Source: Kribbella caucasensis (GTDB lineage: Bacteria; Actinomycetota; Actinomycetes; Propionibacteriales; Kribbellaceae). From it: 64,000 nucleotides of DNA. Where the stretch lies: contig NZ_SNWQ01000029.1 of the NCBI RefSeq assembly GCF_004361855.1, forward strand, positions 25,642 through 89,641, written 5' to 3'. The position numbers and the translations under genes were made by a program. Of the stretch, positions 58,251-64,000 are shown piece by piece (within the stretch, counting starts at the first letter, position 1; each line of letters begins with the position of its first letter). A model generated the notes under the pieces. It was given only the letters and a program-made list of their open reading frames with translations, was not told the DNA's origin and made no database searches.

Positions 58251-59461
58251 GTCGTCACCGCCGTCACCTCGAGCCCGGCGGACTCAGCCACCAGCTCCAT
58301 CAGGTCGCGGACCTCGATGTCACGCGTCTCCCCAGCTGCGGCCAACGGACGCTCCGACCAGACGCAAGCACTGACCAAGAGGTCGACGTCCAACGCGGCC
58401 GCCCGGTCGAGCCGCTGCTGGCTGATCGCCGCGGTGATCTCCGGCCGTTCGATACTCAGTCCGCCGCCCGCACCTGAGCAGTACGACCACTGCGTCACAT
58501 GATCGACGTCGCGGAAATCCAGACCCGGAATCGCTCGCAGGATCTCCCGCGGCGACTTGTGGATGCCCTTGCGCTTGTTCAGCCGGCAGGGATCGTGGTA
58601 CGTCGCCACGCGCTCGATCGGCACCATCAGCGACAGCTTCCCGTCCCGGATCAACTCGGCCACGAGCTCGGTGATGTGCACGATCTCGAACTCATAGTCG
58701 ACACCGAAGTACTTCGGATAATCCTCGGTGAACGTGATGTAGTCGTGCGGGTCGAGCGTGATGATCCGGCTGGCCCCGATACCGCGCCAATCGGCCACAT
58801 TGTGTACGGCGAACTCCCGGGACCGAGCCACATACCCCATCTCGGCAGCCGGTCCGCCGCAGCACCACTGTTCTCGCATCAGCCCGAAGTCGACCCCACC
58901 CTTCTGCAGGATCCGGGCTACCGCGCGAGGCAGCGTCGTACGGTAGAATGCCGCCTCGCAGTCGACGAACAGCACGGTCTCACCGCCGACGCCGAGACCG
59001 AGTCCGTCTGCCCAGTTCGCGACGTTCTCCTGGGCGACCGGAACATCGAGCACCGGTTCGTTCTTCCGGTCCACGGTCGCCTCGACCCAGCGCTTCCAGT
59101 TCGGCTGCTCGATCCCCGAGTCCACGGCCAGCGCCCGCATCGCTTTGACGACGTCGACCGTCCGCGTCCGGGCCCGGTAGAAGTCGCCGGCCATCAGCGT
59201 GTTGGGGCAGCGCAACTCGCAGGCGCCGCACTGGGTGCAGTGGACATAGTCCTCGGCGACGTCGGCCACGGTGAGCGCGCCTTGCTCCATCGCCACGATG
59301 TTCGCGTGGAACGCCGTCGGCGAGTGGTTCTCGTTCTGCGTGACCTGCATGACCGGGCACACGTTGCGGCAGAACTTGTGGCCAGAGCTGAAACAGCCGT
59401 ACGCCGGGTCACGCCACCGCTCGACGAACTCCCGCTGCTGGTCCTCGGCTTCGGTGGTCAT
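58247..59461 (-). CDS. Fe-S protein, GlcF/HdrD-like oxidoreductase subunit
   Basis: The product of 404 residues has a ferredoxin-type N-terminal part: KFCRNVCPVM (about 28-37) and CTQCGACELRCPN (about 77-89). Two CCG domains follow, with FVDCEAAFYRT, EQWCCGGPAAEMGY (about 200), YHDPCRLNKRKG and YCSGAGGG (about 322). CCG domains bind a further cluster and are shared by GlcF, HdrB/D and LutA proteins. It is the electron-transfer partner of the FAD-linked oxidase gene it overlaps. It starts 6 bp after the LLM gene, so all belong to one transcript. Confidence 0.92.
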   Translation of the reverse strand: MTTEAEDQQREFVERWRDPAYGCFSSGHKFCRNVCPVMQVTQNENHSPTAFHANIVAMEQGALTVADVAEDYVHCTQCGACELRCPNTLMAGDFYRARTRTVDVVKAMRALAVDSGIEQPNWKRWVEATVDRKNEPVLDVPVAQENVANWADGLGLGVGGETVLFVDCEAAFYRTTLPRAVARILQKGGVDFGLMREQWCCGGPAAEMGYVARSREFAVHNVADWRGIGASRIITLDPHDYITFTEDYPKYFGVDYEFEIVHITELVAELIRDGKLSLMVPIERVATYHDPCRLNKRKGIHKSPREILRAIPGLDFRDVDHVTQWSYCSGAGGGLSIERPEITAAISQQRLDRAAALDVDLLVSACVWSERPLAAAGETRDIEVRDLMELVAESAGLEVTAVTT

Positions 59462-59467
59462 GATTCC

Positions 59468-60520
59468 TCATCCGAGTTCGGGCATCACCTTGTCGTGGAT
59501 CAGGCGCAGCTGTCCCTGGACGTCCGGGACGCCGGAGATCTCCTTGCCGCTGAACGCCTTCACCATCATCGGGTCGGTGACCGCGGCGATGATGTGATTG
59601 ACGCCGGTGGGCAGGATGTCGGTCTTGAGCTTGGCGACACATTCCTCCGGCGTCCCGGACACGGACAGCGTGGCCGCAAGCTCCGGCGACGTCAGTTCGA
59701 TGGCCCGGTCGATCTGGCCGGCACCGAGGGCGTCGATGATCGGCTGCAGGTCGTCGCGGTTGAGCCCGTGCCGGGCGAGCTGGTTGGCCGGCATCGACGA
59801 GATGTAGAAACCGACCATGATCCGCGCCGCTCGCTTGGCCGCCTCGGAATCCTCGGCCACGGCGAACACCACCCACGCGCCCAAGTCGAAGTCGTCCAGA
59901 CTGCGGCCGGACTTGTCCAGGCCCAGCTTGACGTGCTCGGCGACGTATTCGTAGTTCTCCCGTGAATAGCCGAGCGCGTGGTGCATCCCGTCGGCGATCT
60001 CACCCGCGACCTCGAACGAGCGCGGTCCGCCCATCGCGCCCATCTTCAGCGGGATCTTCTCCTGCACAGGGCGTGCGAAGGTGAACAACCCGGAGTACTT
60101 GAAGAATTCACCGTCGAAGGTGATCGCGCCGTCGGCGAGGAAGCGGCGCATCACTTCGATACCCTCCCGGACCCGCGACAGCGGTTTCATCGACTTCCAG
60201 TCGATCTGGTACTGCTCGAGCAGGCCGAGGTTGCCGAAGCTGACGACTGCCTCGGCTCGTCCGCCGGACAGTTCGTCGAGCGTGGCCAGCATCTGGCAGA
60301 TGTGGGTCGGCTCGCGCAGGATCACATGCGTGACGTTCGGCCCGAGGCGGATGTTCTTCGTCTTGTCGGCCGCTGCGGCGAACAGCAGCCACATGTCCTT
60401 GTGCCAGGTCTCGTCGACGCTGTACGCGGCGTAGAACCCCAACTCGTCCGCGGTCTTGATCATGTCGATACAGTCCGTGAGCGGGTAGTCGGGAAGCTGG
60501 ACGTAACTGAACCGCACCAT
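59468..60520 (-). CDS. LLM-class flavin/F420-dependent oxidoreductase
   Basis: The 350-residue protein has the luciferase-like TIM barrel: VRFSYVQLPDYPLTDCIDMI, AADKTKNIRLGPNVTHVILR (about 50-69), REPTHICQMLATLDELSGGRAEAVVSFGN split as PTHICQMLATLDELSGGRAE and VVSFGN, IPLKMGAMGGPRSFEVAGEI (about 150-170), and the closing GTPEECVAKLKTDI. Such enzymes use reduced F420 or flavin; this close to MER-like sequence, F420 is likely. It heads the leftward five-gene run and faces the aldehyde dehydrogenase/aminotransferase operon. It has GAGGAG before its start at 60520. Confidence 0.92.
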   Translation of the reverse strand: MVRFSYVQLPDYPLTDCIDMIKTADELGFYAAYSVDETWHKDMWLLFAAAADKTKNIRLGPNVTHVILREPTHICQMLATLDELSGGRAEAVVSFGNLGLLEQYQIDWKSMKPLSRVREGIEVMRRFLADGAITFDGEFFKYSGLFTFARPVQEKIPLKMGAMGGPRSFEVAGEIADGMHHALGYSRENYEYVAEHVKLGLDKSGRSLDDFDLGAWVVFAVAEDSEAAKRAARIMVGFYISSMPANQLARHGLNRDDLQPIIDALGAGQIDRAIELTSPELAATLSVSGTPEECVAKLKTDILPTGVNHIIAAVTDPMMVKAFSGKEISGVPDVQGQLRLIHDKVMPELG

Positions 60521-60555
60521 CAGTTGCTCCTCTCAACGCCGAGCGCAAGGGGCGG

Positions 60556-60611
60556 CAGTGAAAACGGGCGGCAACTGCATGGCTCGGACCCCATTCAGAA
60601 TCTTTTCACTG
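60556..60611. promoter_or_regulatory. Long-range inverted repeat in the LLM/ALDH divergent region
   Basis: CAGTGAAAA (60556-60564) and TTTTCACTG (60603-60611) are perfect reverse complements, 38 nt apart, in the 200-bp gap between two divergent operons. They look like paired operators for one regulator facing both ways. Confidence 0.55.
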
Positions 60612-60720
60612 TAGCCAGCCGATCACGATTTTGTCTGTGCCTGGTCGTCGTCCGTGACCATGGACTTTCCGCGACTTTTCCTCAACCCTGGCGATGTGGG
60701 CGAGTCATCGGAGGGTCCTG

Positions 60721-62157
60721 ATGAGCGCGAAGCGAACGGTCCGCAATTTCGTCGACGGTGAGTTCCGAGACGCCGCCGACGGCCGTACGACCGACCTGGT
60801 CAACCCGGCGACCAGCGAGGCGTTCGGCACCGCCCCACTGTCCGGACCGGCGGAGGTCGACACCGCGATGCGGGCCGCGGCCAAGGCTTTCGAGACCTGG
60901 CGGGAGACGACACCGAGCGAGCGGCAGCGGGCGCTTTCGAAGCTCGCCGACACGATGGAGGCACGCGCGGACGAACTGGTCGCGGCCGAGTCGGAGAACA
61001 CCGGCAAGCCGATCGGGCTGACCATGACCGAGGAGATCCCGCCGATGGTCGACCAGCTCAGGTTCTTCGCCGGCGCCGCGCGGGTGCTCGAGGGCAAGGC
61101 GGCGGGCGAGTACCTGGCGGGACACACGTCGTTCGTCCGGCGGGAGCCGATCGGGGTGTGCGCGCAGGTGACGCCGTGGAACTACCCGATGATGATGGCC
61201 GTCTGGAAGTTCGCGCCCGCGCTGGCGGCAGGCAACACGGTGGTGCTCAAGCCGAGCGACACCACGCCGGTGACCACGGTGATGCTGGCCGAGCTGGCCG
61301 CGGAGTTCTTCCCGCCGGGCGTGTTCAACGTGGTGTGCGGCGACCGGGACACCGGGCGCGCGCTGATCGAGCACGAGGTGCCGCAGATGGTCTCGATCAC
61401 CGGCTCGGTGCGGGCCGGCATGGAGGTGGCAGAGGCCGCGACGCGCGACCTCAAGCGGGTGCACCTGGAGCTTGGCGGCAAGGCGCCAGTGGTGGTGTTC
61501 GACGACGCCGACGTGGCGAAGGCCGCGGAGGCGATCGCGGTCGCCGGCTACTTCAACGCCGGGCAGGACTGTACAGCCGCCACGCGGGTGCTCGCCGGGC
61601 CGCGGTTGTACGACGACTTCGTCGCGGCGCTCACCGAGCAGGCGAAGAACACGAAGACGGGCATGCCCGGCGACGAGGACGTGCTGTACGGCCCGCTGAA
61701 CAACCCGAACCAGCTGGATCGGGTGAGTGGCTTCGTGCAGCGGCTGCCCGATCATGCCCAGCTTCAGGCCGGCGGCACGCGGGTGAACGAGCGCGGTTTC
61801 TTCTACGCGCCCACGGTCGTGTCGGGGCTGCGCCAGGAAGACGAGGCCAGCCAGCAGGAGATCTTCGGTCCGGTCATCACCGTCCAACGGTTCAGTGACG
61901 AGGACGAGGCGGTGCGTTGGGCCAACGGCGTGCGGTACGGCCTGGCGTCCTCGGTCTGGACCCGTGACCACGGCCGGGCGATGCGGGTCGCGAAGAGTCT
62001 CGACTTCGGCTGTGTCTGGATCAACTGCCACATTCCGCTGGTCGCGGAGATGCCGCACGGTGGCTTCAAGCACTCGGGTTACGGCAAGGACCTGTCGATG
62101 TACGGCCTGGAGGACTACACCCGGGTCAAGCACGTGATGACCAATATCGAGGCGTGA
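60721..62157 (+). CDS. Aldehyde dehydrogenase (aminobutyraldehyde dehydrogenase-like)
   Basis: The 478-residue NAD(P)-dependent dehydrogenase has the cofactor-binding and fold landmarks VTPWNYPMMMAVWKFAPALA (about 149-168), NTVVLKPSDTTPVT (about 173-186), the catalytic base Glu in LELGGKAPVVVFDDAD (about 250-265) and the catalytic Cys in YFNAGQDCTAATRV (about 280-293). The start ATG 60721 has GGAGGG five bases upstream; ATG 60694 does not. It overlaps the aminotransferase gene (GTGA). Together they suggest 4-aminobutanal to GABA to succinate semialdehyde, the end of putrescine breakdown; the substrate is inferred. Confidence 0.92.
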   Translation: MSAKRTVRNFVDGEFRDAADGRTTDLVNPATSEAFGTAPLSGPAEVDTAMRAAAKAFETWRETTPSERQRALSKLADTMEARADELVAAESENTGKPIGLTMTEEIPPMVDQLRFFAGAARVLEGKAAGEYLAGHTSFVRREPIGVCAQVTPWNYPMMMAVWKFAPALAAGNTVVLKPSDTTPVTTVMLAELAAEFFPPGVFNVVCGDRDTGRALIEHEVPQMVSITGSVRAGMEVAEAATRDLKRVHLELGGKAPVVVFDDADVAKAAEAIAVAGYFNAGQDCTAATRVLAGPRLYDDFVAALTEQAKNTKTGMPGDEDVLYGPLNNPNQLDRVSGFVQRLPDHAQLQAGGTRVNERGFFYAPTVVSGLRQEDEASQQEIFGPVITVQRFSDEDEAVRWANGVRYGLASSVWTRDHGRAMRVAKSLDFGCVWINCHIPLVAEMPHGGFKHSGYGKDLSMYGLEDYTRVKHVMTNIEA

Positions 62158-63479
62158 CCGTGCTGCCCCAGGAACGCCGAGTCGTCACGGAGATCCCCGG
62201 TCCCCGGTCGCGGGAGCTGCTGACGCGACGCGAATCCGCGGTGGCGCGCGGGCTGAGCATCATGCTCCCGGTGTTCGTCGAGCGGGCCGGTGGGGGTGTG
62301 CTCATCGATGCCGATGGCAACTCGCTCATCGACTTCGGCTCGGGGATCGCCGTCACGAGCGTGGGCAACAGCGCCGAGCAGGTCGCCGCCGCGGTCGCCG
62401 AGCAGGTCAGGCGGTTCACCCACACCTGCATGATGGTGACGCCGTACGAGGGCTACCTGGCTGTCTGCGAGGAGCTGAACGCGCTGACTCCCGGCGACCA
62501 CGAGAAGCGGTCCGTACTGTTCAACTCCGGCGCCGAAGCGGTGGAGAACGCCGTCAAGATCGCCCGCGCCCACACGGGCCGGCGGTCCGTGGTGGCGTTC
62601 GACCACGGCTACCACGGCCGCACCAACCTGACGATGGCGTTGACCGCGAAGAACATGCCGTACAAGCACTCCTTCGGCCCGTTCGCGCCCGAGGTCTACC
62701 GCGCCCCCGTGTCGTACCCGTTCCGTGAGCCGCTGCCGATCAGTGGCGAGGAGGCGGCCGAGCGCGCGATCGCTGTGATCGACACGCAGGTCGGCGCGGA
62801 TAACACCGCCTGCCTGGTGATCGAGCCGATCCAGGGCGAAGGCGGGTTCGTTGTCCCGGCACCCGGGTTCCTGCCGCGCCTCGCGGCGTACTGCCGGGAC
62901 AACGGGATCGTCTTCGTCGCCGACGAGATCCAGACCGGGTTCTGCCGGACCGGCGACTGGTTCGCCTGCGAGCACGAGGGGGTGGTGCCCGACGTGGTGA
63001 CCACCGCGAAGGGGATCGCCGGCGGCCTACCGCTGTCCGCCGTGACCGGGCGGGCAGAGATCATGGACGCGCCGCACGCCGGCGGCCTCGGGGGCACCTA
63101 CGGCGGCAACCCGGTCGCCTGCGCCGCTGCTCTTGGCGCGATCGCGACAATGCGGGAGCTCGATCTGTGCGCCCGCGCCCGGCGGACGGGTGAGTTGCTG
63201 CTGACCCGGTTACGGCAGCTGGCCGATCGCCATCCCGTGATCGGCGATGTGCGTGGTCGCGGCGCGATGGTGGCGATCGAACTGGTGCACCCCGGCACCA
63301 AGCAGCCCAACCCGATCGCCACACAGGCCGCCGCGAAGGCCTGTCACGCCGAGGGTCTCGTAGTCCTCACGGCAGGAACTTTCGGCAACGTACTGCGATT
63401 CCTGCCGCCGCTCGTCATACCCGAGGACCTGCTCGCCCAAGGCCTCGACATCGTAGCCAAGGCACTCCCCACCGACTGA
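62154..63479 (+). CDS. gabT: 4-aminobutyrate aminotransferase-like class III transaminase
   Basis: The product of 441 residues is a PLP enzyme: VERAGGGVLIDADGNSLIDF with GSGIAVTSVGN at the N-terminus, SGAEAVENAVKIARAHTGR (about 124-142; PLP phosphate loop), FDHGYHGRTN, the Asp in VADEIQTGFCRTG (about 260) and the PLP lysine in TTAKGIAGGLPLS (about 285). GGTYGGNPVACAAA closes the site. The pattern is that of GABA transaminases (GabT), although other omega-amino acid transaminases look alike. The start GTG 62154 overlaps the dehydrogenase stop, so both are made together. Confidence 0.9.
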   Translation: MTVLPQERRVVTEIPGPRSRELLTRRESAVARGLSIMLPVFVERAGGGVLIDADGNSLIDFGSGIAVTSVGNSAEQVAAAVAEQVRRFTHTCMMVTPYEGYLAVCEELNALTPGDHEKRSVLFNSGAEAVENAVKIARAHTGRRSVVAFDHGYHGRTNLTMALTAKNMPYKHSFGPFAPEVYRAPVSYPFREPLPISGEEAAERAIAVIDTQVGADNTACLVIEPIQGEGGFVVPAPGFLPRLAAYCRDNGIVFVADEIQTGFCRTGDWFACEHEGVVPDVVTTAKGIAGGLPLSAVTGRAEIMDAPHAGGLGGTYGGNPVACAAALGAIATMRELDLCARARRTGELLLTRLRQLADRHPVIGDVRGRGAMVAIELVHPGTKQPNPIATQAAAKACHAEGLVVLTAGTFGNVLRFLPPLVIPEDLLAQGLDIVAKALPTD

Positions 63480-63640
63480 TCGGGGAAAACGCCCGCCTGC
63501 CACGTCGCCTAGGGCAACGGTTTCGCTTCGGCGATGCAGCTCGGATCAGCTGCGGCAGGTTTTCCACAGGTTGCGAAGTCGTCCGTTCAGCTCGTCGGAA
63601 AGCCCATATGTTCTTGGGCAAGGAGGTGCTCGTTGACGTC

Positions 63641-63676
63641 CTCCCCGCCCGTGAAGAACGGGGATTCCAACTACTA
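63641..63676 (-). ncRNA. 3' end of omega-RNA (reRNA) of TnpB, right-end hairpin
   Basis: Minus strand: after the tandem TAGTAG stop comes GAATCCCCGTTCTTCACGGG, which folds as CCCGT/ACGGG (63648-63652 with 63658-63662) around a 5-nt loop. In TnpB systems the RNA scaffold ends here and the flanking host sequence to the left, beginning near GAGCACCTCC, would be the guide. Assignment by likeness to known right ends. Confidence 0.55.
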
Positions 63677-64000
63677 CGTGGAGGTAGCGTGTTGAGGTTC
63701 ACGCTTCGGCGAGGCCCGTGGTGGCGTCTCTCGGCGTGCGCTGACGGCCCGTCCGGCCGCGATGTTGACAGCCGCGTTCACGTCCGCGTTCGCCCGATGT
63801 CCGCAGGCCACGCACCGGAACACCGCTTGGCTCTCGCGGCTTCCCGGCGCGCAGTGCCCGCAGACGCTACAGGTCTGCGACGTGTACGCAGGATCCAGCT
63901 TTTCCGGCTCTTCAAACTTGACCGGGCAGCGATTCTGGTCTGGCTGTGCTCCGGCGTGATTGCCGGGTGCAGAAGTACCGTACTCGGCGGCGTTGGTTGT
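63674..64000 (-). CDS. tnpB: TnpB (IS605 OrfB), C-terminal fragment, cut by window edge
   Basis: The last 108 codons are in the window. They contain the zinc finger (PAYTSQTCSVCGH, then FRCVACGHRAN; Cys-x2-Cys ... Cys-x2-Cys) and the final RuvC motif with its Asp in ADVNAAVNIAAG, diagnostic of the RNA-guided nuclease TnpB. The roughly 38 residues before LDPAYTSQ (for example EYGTSAPGNHAGAQPDQ) do not look like the usual AKAGLN...W segment, so the copy may be rearranged or decayed. The stop TAG is at 63676-63674, followed by a second TAG. The tail after the RuvC motif is RRETPPRASPKREPQHATST. Confidence 0.8.
   Translation of the reverse strand, partial: TTNAAEYGTSAPGNHAGAQPDQNRCPVKFEEPEKLDPAYTSQTCSVCGHCAPGSRESQAVFRCVACGHRANADVNAAVNIAAGRAVSARRETPPRASPKREPQHATST

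Larger units (their letters stand above)
63633..64000 (-). mobile_element. IS200/IS605-family element, right end (continues beyond window)
   Basis: The segment holds the TnpB C-terminus and, just after its stop, a CCCGT-GAAGA-ACGGG hairpin followed by GGACGTCAAC, the usual right-end/omega-RNA 3' structure of such elements. I place the boundary near 63633; the left end is outside the window. The gap 63480-63632 holds no gene. Confidence 0.75.

Noticed and set aside
55887..58502. 871-codon open frame on the plus strand
   Set aside because: It runs antisense through the lipoate-ligase, small-protein and FAD-linked oxidase genes, all of which have clear domains. Long antisense frames are expected in high-GC DNA, and the translation is rich in His, Arg, Val and Asp with no domain.
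63762..63959. 65-codon plus-strand frame at the right edge
   Set aside because: Antisense of the TnpB zinc-finger coding region.
1..64000. tRNA, rRNA, CRISPR array, replication origin, riboswitch
   Set aside because: No cloverleaf, conserved rRNA segment, regularly spaced repeat-spacer series, DnaA-box cluster or recognisable riboswitch core was seen by eye; a covariance-model search would be decisive.

Overview
The window is GC-rich actinobacterial DNA. GTG and TTG starts are frequent, stop and start codons commonly overlap (ATGA, GTGA, TGATG), and there are F420/deazaflavin-type oxidoreductases, a DUF222/HNH (13E12-type) endonuclease gene and many carbohydrate-use genes. This fits a soil actinomycete of the Nocardioidales type, for example Kribbella-like; the genus is an inference from gene content, not a computed result. 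I see no rRNA, tRNA, CRISPR array or prophage. The only mobile-element evidence is an IS200/IS605-type TnpB end at the right edge.

Layout. 1-2.5 kb: an ABC exporter pair cut by the left edge. 2.6-10.9 kb: a sugar-uptake locus. A LacI-type repressor, an FAD oxidoreductase, a binding lipoprotein and two permeases run leftward, and a Tat-exported clan GH-A glycosidase diverges. Two identical 21-bp operators in opposite orientation sit in the divergent region. 10.9-21.5 kb: single genes (deazaflavin nitroreductase, VOC protein, DUF222/HNH gene with a duplicated block upstream, large secreted multidomain protein, lipoprotein flavodoxin, aldo/keto reductase, membrane proteins, PhzF, DoxX). 21.5-23.4 kb: GH13 alpha-glucosidase coupled to a 49-residue peptide gene. 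23.6-27.6 kb: a signalling unit with two response regulators, a FIST sensor and a GAF histidine kinase. 27.7-30.5 kb: a CBS-BON protein, then a membrane-anchored P-loop NTPase carrying a C-terminal HEYSH metallopeptidase-like domain.

30.6-39.7 kb: a thiol/sulfur-flavoured region. It holds three SAM methyltransferases, an ECF sigma factor with a zinc-finger anti-sigma factor, a cysteine desulfurase, an MFS transporter, an MBL-rhodanese protein, an ArsR-rhodanese regulator and a free rhodanese. 39.7-43.5 kb: an ABC-2 transporter and methyltransferase operon opposite a TetR gene with three TGTnAACA boxes, a VOC protein and a second TetR. 43.6-46.0 kb: a GH3 beta-glucosidase closed by a perfect terminator hairpin. 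46.1-55.7 kb: a TetR gene opposite a six-gene operon (MMPL pump with a C-terminal ATPase-like domain, YhgE/Pip protein, extradiol-type dioxygenase, FAH hydrolase, DoxX-like protein, FAD monooxygenase), controlled through two perfect 14-bp palindromes. It looks like combined export and oxidative breakdown of an aromatic compound. 55.7-60.5 kb: lipoate-ligase-like protein, small protein, FAD-linked oxidase, Fe-S subunit and LLM monooxygenase. 60.7-63.5 kb: aldehyde dehydrogenase plus aminotransferase of GABA/polyamine type. 63.6-64.0 kb: TnpB C-terminus with the element's right-end hairpin.

The most unusual items are the NTPase/TPR/metallopeptidase fusion (28373-30538), the MMPL-ATPase fusion (46881-49586), the two ArsM-like methyltransferases that lack the arsenic-binding cysteine of the SNCVINL motif, and the coupled 49-residue gene at 21552-21701.
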